Below are positions 25,245 through 34,182 of a DNA stretch of 64,000 nt, one piece after another. The position numbers and the translations under genes were made by a program. Each line of letters begins with the position of its first letter. The first letter of the stretch is position 1. Source of the stretch: Clostridium folliculivorans (lineage in GTDB: Bacteria; Bacillota; Clostridia; Clostridiales; Clostridiaceae); assembly GCF_024341905.1 (NCBI RefSeq), contig NZ_BQXY01000007.1:180723-244722 (forward strand), in the 5' to 3' direction. Under the pieces are notes generated by a model, which had not been told where the DNA came from, made no database searches, and saw only the letters and a list, made by a program, of their open reading frames with translations.

Positions 25245-26622
25245 ATTTTATCTTTGTATTTATAATATTTAATATATCATCAATAACTTCACCATACTGC
25301 TTAACTTTTTCTGTTAAATCACTATTTTCTTTTAACAATCTTTTATTTTCGTTATTTTTATCTTCTAACATTTTATCAAAACTTTCAATAATTGAAGAAA
25401 ACTCTTGATATCTCGTTCTTAAACTATCTATTTCTTCTGAAAAGCTATTTAATTTCTCTTTAACATTCTTTATGGTTTCTTCGTCTTTTGATGTATTTTC
25501 CTCTTCTGGATCTTCATATATCTTATTATCTTCAAATCTATCAACAACTGTAGTTCCTTCCATAGCAAACATCAATTGCAGTATCTTTAATCCATAATCT
25601 TGAGAAGCTGCCCAATTGCCTGAAAGCTCTTCTACATATTTAACCTTTCCAGTTAAGTATGAAAAATGCCTAGGATCTGAAGTATTATCGCTGGGATAGC
25701 CCTCTGCTCCTGCATATAGGGCTAAATGATCTAATTGTGCTGACACTCCGTCCTTCCAGCTTGCAAACTTAACAAAAGAGTCAGCAGTATCATCTCTACC
25801 ACTTGTACTCTTTAATCCAGCCGGATTTTTATAACTTTCATCTATACTACCTTCAAATTTTCCAAATCCAGTTTCTAAGGCAGCTTGTGCATAGGCTATT
25901 GTAGGGTTTATGTTTCCGTGAAATGGATATAAGGACCAATATAAATCCGCTAAAGATATAAATAGATCAGTTGCTTGATTATTTTTTGCCCACTGCTTAG
26001 CTTGGTCCTTCAAACATGCTGTTTTTGATATTAGAGGTGTAAGTTTATTGTCATTAGTATCACTTGAATTAGTACTGTCTTTATACGGTTTTCCTATATA
26101 GTCTAAAAATCCTTTGGCTATTGAAAGAGCAACTTTATCCTTAAAGCTATCTTCTCTCAACAATGCTTCTTCACTAGAATTACTTATAAAACATGTTTCC
26201 ACCAATATTGCAGGCATATTAGTTTCTCTTAATACAGCAAAGTTTGCAAATTTAACTCCCCTACTACTTAAATTAATTCCATTCACAAGATTATCCAATA
26301 CTCTTTTTGCTAATAACTCTCCTTCTCCACCTTTTACTAATGCATATACTTCTGTTCCATTTGCAGACTGAACATCTGCACTATTTATGTGTATACTTAT
26401 AAAGTACTTACAATTAGCATCATTAGCTAACTTTGCTCTTTCTGAAAGCCCCAAATAGGTATCATCATCTCTTGTTTGTTCCACTGTAACCCCTTGTTCT
26501 TTTAGAATCTGTCCACATTTTTTGGCAATATAAATATTACATTCTTTTTCCTGCAAACCTGTTGGTCCTATGGCACCAGGATCTCTTCCACCATGACCAG
26601 CATCCAACACTAAATCTATCAT
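25243..26622 (-). CDS. N-acetylmuramoyl-L-alanine amidase with glucosaminidase domain, no signal peptide
   Basis: About 459 aa. Residues 1-175 are an Amidase_3 zinc amidase (LDAGHGGRDPGAIGPTG, SIHINSAD, VETCFISN). Residues ~205-350 look like a LytG/glucosaminidase domain (QAALETGFGKFEGS, NPAGLKS), and the C-terminal ~75 residues are a coiled coil. It would cut both peptide and glycan bonds of peptidoglycan. No signal peptide is present, which is unusual for a host autolysin and is more like phage endolysins. Start choice is uncertain: in-frame ATGs at 26640, 26634 and 26622, with the only GGAG at 26636-26639. A 40-aa single-helix membrane peptide is encoded directly upstream on the same strand. 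Confidence 0.87.
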   Translation of the reverse strand: MIDLVLDAGHGGRDPGAIGPTGLQEKECNIYIAKKCGQILKEQGVTVEQTRDDDTYLGLSERAKLANDANCKYFISIHINSADVQSANGTEVYALVKGGEGELLAKRVLDNLVNGINLSSRGVKFANFAVLRETNMPAILVETCFISNSSEEALLREDSFKDKVALSIAKGFLDYIGKPYKDSTNSSDTNDNKLTPLISKTACLKDQAKQWAKNNQATDLFISLADLYWSLYPFHGNINPTIAYAQAALETGFGKFEGSIDESYKNPAGLKSTSGRDDTADSFVKFASWKDGVSAQLDHLALYAGAEGYPSDNTSDPRHFSYLTGKVKYVEELSGNWAASQDYGLKILQLMFAMEGTTVVDRFEDNKIYEDPEEENTSKDEETIKNVKEKLNSFSEEIDSLRTRYQEFSSIIESFDKMLEDKNNENKRLLKENSDLTEKVKQYGEVIDDILNIINTKIK

Positions 26623-26688
26623 ATATAAATTCATCTCCATATAATATTCAACTATTATATGTATATTTAAATAACTGTATATTATTAA

Positions 26689-26811
26689 TTATTTTTTACT
26701 TTTTCTCTCTAAATTCTCATAAAAGTTTTCTTCTTTTGATGCAGCTTTACATAAAGATATACAAAAAAGCACAACTACCACTGAAAAAGCTATTGCTATC
26801 ATATAAAACAT
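26689..26811 (-). CDS. 40-aa single-span membrane peptide upstream of the amidase
   Basis: The peptide begins MFYMIAIAFSVVVVLFC, forming one membrane helix (residues 2-21), followed by a charged tail ending in NLERKSKK. The start ATG at 26811 has AAAGGTG about 7 bases upstream. The stop lies 66 bases before the chosen amidase start with no terminator between, so the two are probably co-transcribed. It has no recognisable family. Confidence 0.55.
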   Translation of the reverse strand: MFYMIAIAFSVVVVLFCISLCKAASKEENFYENLERKSKK

Positions 26812-27038
26812 GAATATCACCTTTTCTTTAAATAATTTAGAAACTATAATTTCATATTATGGTTATAATTAGTATCTGCAATTCAAATTAATTTATTCGC
26901 ATAAATTCATTATTTTTTACAATATATGCTTACATTCAATGAATTAATTAACATTATAAAGAAAATAATATTAGTATATTTGTCATAAATATAAGCATAT
27001 TTATTATATTTACCATCTTAATAATTAGGAGGAGTTCT

Positions 27039-28388
27039 ATGAAAAAAGAATATGAAGCTTTGTTCAAGAAAATTGTTAAGGCATATTATGAAGATGACTT
27101 TGATAAAGTGGTGAACGACATAATCAACGACCCTAACTTTGATAGAGAAGAAGCAAAATCTATTATATCTACGTTATGTGGAGTGGATGTTGATAAAGAT
27201 GATAATTACCTTTATAATCTAAAAAAAGCTATAACTGATTATAAGGTAAAAGAGAGGATAGTTGAAAAAGTTGGTAGTTGTACAGATCATTGTAAGGATA
27301 AAGACTCAGGACTTACAAAATGCCAATTAGCTTGTCCATTCAATGCTATCGTTGAAGACAAGAACTTTGGTAATACTTATATAGATGATACACTTTGTGT
27401 TGAATGCGGACTATGTATTGATGCTTGTGATAGCGGTAATTTCATCGATAGGATAGAATTTATTCCAATCATGGAATTATTAAAAAACAACAAAAAGGTA
27501 ATAGCTGCAGTAGCACCAGCTATTTCTGGGCAGTTTGGTGATGACGTAACCTTAGATCAACTTCGCTCTTCATTTATAAAACTTGGTTTTTCAGATATGG
27601 TTGAAGTTGCATTTGCTGCTGACATGTTAACTATAAAAGAAGCTGCTGAATTTGATAAACACGTTAACAAAGATGGCGGATTACTTATAACTTCTTGTTG
27701 CTGCCCTATGTGGGTTGGAATGTTAAAGAAAGTTTATAGCGATTTAGTAAAAGATGTATCGCCTTCAGTCTCACCAATGATTGCTGCCGGAAGATTAATT
27801 AAGACATTAAATCCTGATGCTAAGGTAGTCTTTATAGGTCCTTGCATAGCTAAAAAAGCTGAGGCAAAAGATAAAGATATAGATGCCGCAATCGACTATG
27901 TACTAACCTTTGAAGAGTTAAAGGGTATTTTTGATACCTTAGATATTAAGCCCGGTGAATTACACGGCGTTCCTTCCATTGAGTACGCTTCAAGAGGTGG
28001 TAGGCTTTATGCCAGAACTGGTGGAGTATCAATAGCTGTTTCTGAAGCAATTGAAGAACTTTTCCCAGAGAAACACTCTATTTTTAAAGCTGTTCAAGCA
28101 AATGGAGTAAAAGAGTGCAAAGAAATCCTTGAAAAAGCTCAAGCAGGTGAAGTTGATGCAAACTTTATAGAAGGTATGGGGTGTATAGGTGGCTGTGTAG
28201 GTGGACCAAAAGCTCTAATTCCAAGAGAAAATGGAAGAGAATTTGCTAATAAGGTCGCATATGATTCACCAATAAAAGTTGCTACACATAGTGACATAAT
28301 GACTCAAGTATTAAAAGAACTTGAGATAAACTCATTAAAGGATTTTCAAGATAAAGAAAAAATAGAAATATTCGAGAGAACATTTTAA
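27039..28388 (+). CDS. Group B-type [FeFe] hydrogenase (CpIII-like)
   Basis: A 449-aa cytoplasmic hydrogenase. Residues ~1-75 are a helical domain, then cysteines for two 4Fe-4S clusters (CTDHC...CQLACPF and CVECGLCIDAC). The H-cluster motifs are L1 ITSCCCPMW, L2 GPCIAKKAE and L3 EGMGCIGGCVGGP. The L1 form TSCCCPMW, instead of TSCCPGW, is the variant I associate with group B enzymes such as CpIII of Clostridium pasteurianum. It should interconvert protons and H2 with ferredoxin. A strong AGGAGGAG site precedes the ATG. Single gene; no HydE/F/G maturases are in the window. Confidence 0.9.
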   Translation: MKKEYEALFKKIVKAYYEDDFDKVVNDIINDPNFDREEAKSIISTLCGVDVDKDDNYLYNLKKAITDYKVKERIVEKVGSCTDHCKDKDSGLTKCQLACPFNAIVEDKNFGNTYIDDTLCVECGLCIDACDSGNFIDRIEFIPIMELLKNNKKVIAAVAPAISGQFGDDVTLDQLRSSFIKLGFSDMVEVAFAADMLTIKEAAEFDKHVNKDGGLLITSCCCPMWVGMLKKVYSDLVKDVSPSVSPMIAAGRLIKTLNPDAKVVFIGPCIAKKAEAKDKDIDAAIDYVLTFEELKGIFDTLDIKPGELHGVPSIEYASRGGRLYARTGGVSIAVSEAIEELFPEKHSIFKAVQANGVKECKEILEKAQAGEVDANFIEGMGCIGGCVGGPKALIPRENGREFANKVAYDSPIKVATHSDIMTQVLKELEINSLKDFQDKEKIEIFERTF

Positions 28389-28417
28389 AGACTATACAGA
28401 ACGAATTACATCTTAAA

Positions 28418-28461
28418 AACCACTATCAAATTAGCTTATACGCAATATTATGATAGTGGTT
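28418..28461 (+). terminator. Terminator of the hydrogenase gene
   Basis: An 11-bp perfect stem (28418-28428 with 28451-28461) with a 22-base loop and a CTTTTTCT tail. Its right arm overlaps the start of the PAP2 remnant. Confidence 0.65.
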
Positions 28462-28617
28462 CTTTTTCTATTACTTCACTTCTCAGTTTTATATATCTCA
28501 CTGGCAGTAATTGTGAGATTCTCAACATTGTATCTTGGATTACACTATATTATGGATGTATTTATAGGAATCCTTATAGGCACTTTAATCACCTGCCCAC
28601 TGAATGTCAATATGTAA
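28450..28617 (+). pseudogene. C-terminal remnant of a PAP2-family phosphatase
   Basis: Translation of this 55-codon stretch gives a hydrophobic peptide containing VRFSTLYLGLHYIMDVFIGI, which matches the conserved C-terminal PAP2 motif (SRxYLGxHYxxDVxxG) including the active-site histidine. The N-terminal two thirds of a PAP2 phosphatase are missing, and there is no ribosome binding site. It is best read as a decayed gene fragment. Confidence 0.6.
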
Positions 28618-28834
28618 ATCTTACATTGCTATATTTATTAATTTGCACTAAAATTATTATACAAGCTTCTATAGATAAGCTATTAATTTCGAACACCATT
28701 TCAAGTAGACCCTTATGATAATGGTATTTAAACATTTTATTATAGTGAAAATTGTACAACCTGAATTATTAACTTGGAGATTCTAACGGTTGTATTTGTG
28801 AAATTAATGAATTTTAATGAGGTGATTTTTAATA

Positions 28835-29482
28835 ATGTTTAAAGATATAAAAGCAGCAATATTTGATTTAGATGGCACTCTAATAGATTCTATGTGGATA
28901 TGGGAAAAAATCGATACTGATTATTTAACAAATAAAGGTTATGCAAAGCCTGAAAATCTTAAAGACGAAATAGGCCACCTTAGCTTTGAGCAAACGGCTA
29001 TTTACTTTAAAAATAAATTTAACATCTCAGATACAGTTGAAGATATAATGAAAGAATGGCACTCTATGGCTGTTGCACATTATACTAATGATGTAAAATT
29101 AAAACCTGGCGCAAAGGATTTTTTAATGAAGCTTAAGTCTTTAAACGTTAAAATAGGACTTGCTACATCAAATTCTCAAGAGTTACTTAAGGCCGCACTA
29201 GAAGCTAATGGAATATATGAACTCTTCGATACCATAACAACCACCGATGAGGTTTCACGAGGCAAAAACTTCCCAGATGTGTATCTCTTATCAGCTGAAA
29301 AATTAGGGGCTAATCCTAATGAATGCGTAGTTTTTGAAGATATTCTTCCTGCAGTTCAAGGCGCTAAGGCAGCCGGCATGAAAGTTGTAGCTGTCTATGA
29401 TGATTCTTCAAAAGACGATAAAGAAAAGGTAATTTCTTTAGCTAACAACTATATTGAAAGTTATTTAGATATTGTTATATAA
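28835..29482 (+). CDS. HAD-superfamily phosphatase (beta-phosphoglucomutase-like)
   Basis: A 215-aa cytoplasmic phosphatase. The nucleophile motif FDLDGTLIDSMW is at residues 10-21, the helical cap follows, motif II is LATSNS, the lysine is in the RGKNFPD segment and motif IV is VVFEDILPAVQGAKAAG. It resembles the PGMB-like subfamily, so the substrate is probably a sugar phosphate, but it cannot be specified. The ribosome binding site is GAGGTG. Followed by a good terminator. Confidence 0.9.
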   Translation: MFKDIKAAIFDLDGTLIDSMWIWEKIDTDYLTNKGYAKPENLKDEIGHLSFEQTAIYFKNKFNISDTVEDIMKEWHSMAVAHYTNDVKLKPGAKDFLMKLKSLNVKIGLATSNSQELLKAALEANGIYELFDTITTTDEVSRGKNFPDVYLLSAEKLGANPNECVVFEDILPAVQGAKAAGMKVVAVYDDSSKDDKEKVISLANNYIESYLDIVI

Positions 29483-29521
29483 ATTTCTTCGACTTATACA
29501 AGCATATATACTGCACTATTG

Positions 29522-29549
29522 AAAACTCCAGATTTTATACTGGAGTTTT
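29522..29549 (+). terminator. Terminator of the HAD phosphatase gene
   Basis: A 10-bp stem (29522-29531 with 29540-29549), loop of 8, T-rich tail. Confidence 0.85.
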
Positions 29550-29641
29550 TATAATTTTGTTATTTTTAACAATTAAGTGTTTTATTAATGTTCTAATTAG
29601 GACAAAATATTAGAAATAAGACGTTTTTATAATAGTTGAGT

Positions 29642-29745
29642 TATGGATTTACCAATTCCAATCAAAATCTATTTTTAAAACTCTCAAGGTTTCTGGTGAG
29701 AGAATTTAAAAACAATATATTTTATTACGAAGTGGTAAATCCATA
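29642..29745 (+). repeat. Hairpin repeat family, full copy R3
   Basis: About 104 bp with terminal inverted repeats (TATGGATTTACC and GGTAAATCCATA), an internal TTTTTAAA/TTTAAAAA stem and an apical CTCTCA/TGAGAG stem. The closing A-T pair replaces the C-G/G-C of R2, so pairing is conserved although the bases changed. It ends 27 bases before a flippase start codon. Confidence 0.85.
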
Positions 29746-29772
29746 GGAACTCTACAAAAGAAAGGTATACTA

Positions 29773-31254
29773 ATGAAATCTAAAAATTCTATTACTAAAA
29801 ATATTTTTTATAAATTATTACTGAACATATTTAATATAGTGGTTCCTCTTATAATAGGACCATATGCCGCTACAGTAATTGGACCGAAGTACTTAGGCAG
29901 GATATATTATAGTGAAGCAATATATTATTACTTTTTAATAATCGCAACCTTTGGTATATATAATTATGGGCTTAGGGAAATTAGCAGGATTAGAGATGAC
30001 AAAGAGAAACTCTCAAAATTATTCACTAGCTTATTTTTAATAGGGGTTATATCTAATACAGTTTCACTAATTATATATATATCATTTGTACTTATTCATT
30101 ATTCATCACAACCTCAACTCCCAGTACTCCTAATATATAGCTTTACACTATTTAGTAACATATTTTATGTAGAATGGCTATGTGAAGCAACTGAAAGCTT
30201 CAATTTTATAACTATAAAGACAATCATACTAAGAATATTTTATATAGTACTTCTACTATTACTCGTTAAAAAATCTTCGGATTATTTAATATATGCAGCC
30301 TTAAATTCACTATTAGTTTTCTTCAATTATGTTTTCAGCTTTGTTTACATAAAGAAGAATATAAAATTTAATTTTAATGATCTACAATTAAGAAAGCATA
30401 TTAAACCACTAATAATCATTTTAATTATGTCAAATGCTTCTATTCTCTATAATCAGCTAGATAAATTATTACTTGGTTCCTATGTAAGTGAAATATCTGT
30501 TGGTTATTATAATATAGGTCAGATATTATCAAGCATAGTGAATACCATGCTACTTTCTATAATACTTGTTACTATACCTAGATTATCAAATGTTATTGCA
30601 TCCGAAGGGGACGAGGCTTATGAGGGCTTATTAAATAAGATAACCAATACCTATCTAGCCATTCTCTTTCCTGCTGCAATAGGTATGTTGGTATTATCCA
30701 AAGAGATAGTATTACTATTATACAAAGCAGCTTATCTTGAATCTGTGAATGTTCTTAGGATATTTAGTGTATTTATAATATTAAGCGGACTCGATTTTCT
30801 ACTAGTTAATAGCATTTTCTATGTAAAAAAACAAGAAAAACTTGCTATGATTATAGTTACATTTTTCGGTTTAATAAATTTGATATTGAAGATAATACTA
30901 ATTTATAGCAACCATTTAAATCATATTACTACCATAGCTTCTACAACTACTGTAGAATTTGCTTTAGTAGTAGTAGAATATACAATCATAAAAAAGCTTC
31001 TTAAAGTTAAGTTAAAATTAATCTCATCAGCCAAAGTGAGATACTTACTTATTTCACTTTTATTTATACCATTATCTTTTATAATAAAGTTATTAATACA
31101 TAACATTATATTAATAATACTTATCACTATGTCTTTGTGTACATTAGTTTACTCATTAATTCTACTTTTCCTTAGAGATGAGTTTTTGCTAGAAGTACTA
31201 GAAAAGTTTAGAATTAAACTAATTATAGATAAGCTTAAACGATACAAAAAATAG
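29773..31254 (+). CDS. Wzx-type oligosaccharide flippase (paralogue B)
   Basis: A 493-aa polytopic membrane protein with about 14 helices, closely related to the products of 9867-11327 and 41034-42485 (shared KNIFYKLLLNIFNIVVPLII start, FGIYNYGLREISRIRDDKEK, and conserved ending region). It should export a lipid-linked oligosaccharide. It is the only plus-strand gene next to the glycan locus and converges with it. GAAAGGT lies 7 bases before the ATG. Hairpin repeat R3 lies in its leader, so transcripts from a promoter upstream of the repeat would carry that structure. Confidence 0.9.
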   Translation: MKSKNSITKNIFYKLLLNIFNIVVPLIIGPYAATVIGPKYLGRIYYSEAIYYYFLIIATFGIYNYGLREISRIRDDKEKLSKLFTSLFLIGVISNTVSLIIYISFVLIHYSSQPQLPVLLIYSFTLFSNIFYVEWLCEATESFNFITIKTIILRIFYIVLLLLLVKKSSDYLIYAALNSLLVFFNYVFSFVYIKKNIKFNFNDLQLRKHIKPLIIILIMSNASILYNQLDKLLLGSYVSEISVGYYNIGQILSSIVNTMLLSIILVTIPRLSNVIASEGDEAYEGLLNKITNTYLAILFPAAIGMLVLSKEIVLLLYKAAYLESVNVLRIFSVFIILSGLDFLLVNSIFYVKKQEKLAMIIVTFFGLINLILKIILIYSNHLNHITTIASTTTVEFALVVVEYTIIKKLLKVKLKLISSAKVRYLLISLLFIPLSFIIKLLIHNIILIILITMSLCTLVYSLILLFLRDEFLLEVLEKFRIKLIIDKLKRYKK

Positions 31255-31426
31255 TGTACTTGATAGTGAATTAACCTTTTTAGCTCATATGCGTTTCCGA
31301 ATGCACATAAGGAAAATCTTACAAGCAAATAAATTTCTTTTACTGTCTAGAAATAAAAAACTTATAACTCCTCTGAAATATCTAGTTTTATCAAACATAA
31401 AAACTTTATACTTTTTACAAAATAAC

Positions 31427-31454
31427 AAGGAGTCTACAAACAGGTAAACTCCTT
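31427..31454. terminator. Terminator between flippase B and the glycan locus
   Basis: AAGGAGT (31427-31433) pairs with ACTCCTT (31448-31454). The tail is T-rich on both strands, serving convergent genes. Confidence 0.6.
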
Positions 31455-31495
31455 CTTACTTTTAATCCTAAAAACAACAAGTTATTATACGTAAT

Positions 31496-33274
31496 TTAAA
31501 TTTTATTTATCAGTTTTCTTGCGTATACAGCTACTTTGCTATTAGAATCATAAATAATAGCTACCACCCCCCACGCTATAAAGATATATTGAAATGGGAA
31601 TATCTGCAACTGAGTTCTTAAAAACCAGCCACCATATTGTATCTTATAAATTAATATAAACCCAACAAACATAAAGAAGGTTGTAATTACAAAACTTATA
31701 TCTTTTCTCGATGCTTTAATCATACCTAGTGCCATTATTGGAAAAGTCACTACTAAAAATATTGTTTCTGGATACATAATACGTAATATCATATATTTAG
31801 GTGAATTATATATTGTGGCACCAATATTTATTAGAAAATCCAAGTTAACTAGACTTAATATCACACCAGAAAAAGTCTTTGCTATTCCTTGAGATAATAT
31901 GTACCCTTTAATCATATTAAATATACTGAATCCATACAACCTTGAGGACATAACAATTAATCCATAAACGATGACTGCCATAGAGATCAATATTGCTATT
32001 ATATTGATCTTTCTATTAGTTAAAAATCTTACTATTAAATATAAAGTTGTTAGCATTAAGGTCAATAACAATGCATATCTTCTTAAAAACCATAAACTCA
32101 TTGCCAATAGTATAAATCCTGTTATACTAAATATCCTATTTTTAAATTTATCACTACATACTATGATGTAAAATAGCAAGAATATATTAATAGATATAAC
32201 TATATCTCGCAAGGCAAAAGCAGAGAAAACTGCAAAAGTTGGCATTATTGCTATAAGAACAGAACTCATCTTGGCTATATTCTTATTATTAGTAATTATA
32301 TAAACAAAATTAAATATCAATAATACAAAAATAACGCTCACCAATATATTTATAAGTTTAACAGTTATAAATATATCGCTATTGTTTATAAATTTTATAA
32401 AACCTATAAAGAAATTATAACCATATTGATCAATGCCAGTTATAGTTTTCAAATTAGGCCATTTAAAATTTACAAGTGATTGGTATATGTAATCTCCAGT
32501 AGAATAATAAAATATTTCATCTGTCTGTGTATATGATAAAAATGTTCTGTACTTTATAAAATTATAAGACATTATTGCTACAGAAACTAAAACTCTTAAT
32601 ATTAAAGCTAACCATGCTATTTTAATTAATGAATTTTTATATTCCTTATTCTTTTGTATTATATTCGCAATTATTGAAAAAGAAATAACAGAACATAATA
32701 GAATTGCAAATTGCCCAAAAGCTGTAGCTCCTATAAACAAAATTACACTAGTGATAAAGGATATATTCTCATGATTAACTTTTATATAAGCTACATTAAA
32801 TAAAATTATTAAAGCAATTGAATAGAGTATTGCTTGCATAACACTTATAATAATTGTGCTTAACCTTGCATCTTTGTACTGTATTTCATTGTTATCTAGC
32901 GGTGATACATGGAAAACCTTATTATTCTCATTTATTGTTTTCACATAATCATCATAAACATTATTAATTTCTTTATCGCTCACACCATTAATTGAATTAA
33001 ATCTAATTCTATACCTAGCTTTAACGCCCTCCTCAGGTAAAATGTTTATTTTAAATTTTGATTTATATTTTTCGCAAAACTTATCATTTAGGATATTCAT
33101 ATCTTTTATCAATGTTTTATCCACATTATCAGAAACATTATTTTTACTATCAACAGTATATAGCTTAAACCTTTTATATTGCTCTACATTAGTATTTCTT
33201 AAAAAACCAAATATTACTGATAAAATGCACATTACTAAAATGCAAAAAACCATTTTGTATGTTTTGTTATTCAT
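31496..33274 (-). CDS. Polytopic membrane protein of a duplicated two-gene module, GT-C/polymerase-like (copy 1)
   Basis: A 592-aa protein with one helix at residues 8-25, an external domain of ~110 residues, then 11 or more helices. After the fourth or fifth helix comes an external loop with an acidic pair (QTDEIFYYS, then DYIYQSLVNF), and later AFALRDI; this acidic pattern recalls GT-C glycosyltransferases of the PMT/ArnT type. I know no named family for it. A glycan polymerase or sugar transferase acting on undecaprenyl-linked substrate outside the cell is the best guess. The start overlaps the stop of the 232-aa partner gene by 8 bases. A clear paralogue pair lies at 37358-39833. Last gene of the locus. 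Confidence 0.75.
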   Translation of the reverse strand: MNNKTYKMVFCILVMCILSVIFGFLRNTNVEQYKRFKLYTVDSKNNVSDNVDKTLIKDMNILNDKFCEKYKSKFKINILPEEGVKARYRIRFNSINGVSDKEINNVYDDYVKTINENNKVFHVSPLDNNEIQYKDARLSTIIISVMQAILYSIALIILFNVAYIKVNHENISFITSVILFIGATAFGQFAILLCSVISFSIIANIIQKNKEYKNSLIKIAWLALILRVLVSVAIMSYNFIKYRTFLSYTQTDEIFYYSTGDYIYQSLVNFKWPNLKTITGIDQYGYNFFIGFIKFINNSDIFITVKLINILVSVIFVLLIFNFVYIITNNKNIAKMSSVLIAIMPTFAVFSAFALRDIVISINIFLLFYIIVCSDKFKNRIFSITGFILLAMSLWFLRRYALLLTLMLTTLYLIVRFLTNRKINIIAILISMAVIVYGLIVMSSRLYGFSIFNMIKGYILSQGIAKTFSGVILSLVNLDFLINIGATIYNSPKYMILRIMYPETIFLVVTFPIMALGMIKASRKDISFVITTFFMFVGFILIYKIQYGGWFLRTQLQIFPFQYIFIAWGVVAIIYDSNSKVAVYARKLINKI

Positions 33275-33965
33275 TACTTTCCCCTTTGAGTTTAGTAATT
33301 TCTTTCTTTAAGCCACTTAGTATTTTATCCTCGTCATCTTTACCAAATTTATCTTTTTTTATTAAAATGCAAAAGTTATCTTCAACTTCTTTATTATCTT
33401 TATAGATAACATTCACATCGTATTTTGATAAATCACTTATTTCGGATCCAAAAGCAATTGCAATAACAGTCTCATCTTCCCCAATTATATTTTCCAATGG
33501 TTTATATACATAGGGTTTATTGTTATCTTTCCTATAGTTATCAATCCATACGGAAGTGTTAGGCGTAAATAATAAAAGTTTATTAGTAAATTGATTATTC
33601 TTATCATTGAAAAATCTTTCTATATCTAAATAGGTTAATCTAATTCCATTACCTTTCTTAGTTATTGAGTATAACTTTTCCTTTCTTACTTTGTAGATAT
33701 TATACTGCTTTTGTTCTTCTGTACTTATACATGAATTGTACTTCAACTTTATATCTGAATTGCTCTTTTCATCAGTTGTAATGTATACCGGTGTATTATC
33801 AACTTTTATACCATTATAGATAGCCATAATCATATCTGTTCTATCATTATTAGAAAATACGCTTATACTCTCGCCTACCACTTTACCGCTTGGTTTTACA
33901 TTTATAAGAACGGCAACAAAAAATACTATTGTAAATATAATTAATACTGTTCTGTTACTTTTCAT
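33267..33965 (-). CDS. Membrane-anchored extracytoplasmic partner protein (copy 1)
   Basis: A 232-aa protein with one N-terminal membrane helix (residues 6-24) and an extracytoplasmic domain of ~205 residues. Shared with its paralogue at 39135-39833 are SDIKLKYxxxxxxEE, an NxxLLFTPNTSxW segment, a DETVxxIxFxSEI segment and the C-terminal KLKGESN. The family is not recognised. Its 3' end overlaps the next gene (ATGAATAA), so the two are translated together and probably form a complex. AGGAGA lies before the start. Confidence 0.75.
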   Translation of the reverse strand: MKSNRTVLIIFTIVFFVAVLINVKPSGKVVGESISVFSNNDRTDMIMAIYNGIKVDNTPVYITTDEKSNSDIKLKYNSCISTEEQKQYNIYKVRKEKLYSITKKGNGIRLTYLDIERFFNDKNNQFTNKLLLFTPNTSVWIDNYRKDNNKPYVYKPLENIIGEDETVIAIAFGSEISDLSKYDVNVIYKDNKEVEDNFCILIKKDKFGKDDEDKILSGLKKEITKLKGESNE

Positions 33966-34144
33966 ACTCTTCTCCTAATAAGTTTGTCTTAACACTAGTT
34001 CTTCCAATTTAATTGTTCTTTAGTTTTCTTTTAATGATTATTTCCTATTTATTTACTTATATACCTATACACTCATAAAACAATCAGAATAAATTATGTT
34101 TTAGCTGTTACTGTATCAAGAGTTTTAATATTTCTAAAAATAAA

Positions 34145-34179
34145 AAATGCTAGTAGAATTTTATTTTTTACTAGCATTT
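34145..34179 (-). terminator. Terminator after the GT2 gene at 34183
   Basis: An 11-bp perfect stem (34145-34155 with 34169-34179), with a T-rich minus-strand tail. It separates the GT2 trio from the last two-gene module. Confidence 0.75.
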
Positions 34180-34182
34180 ACT

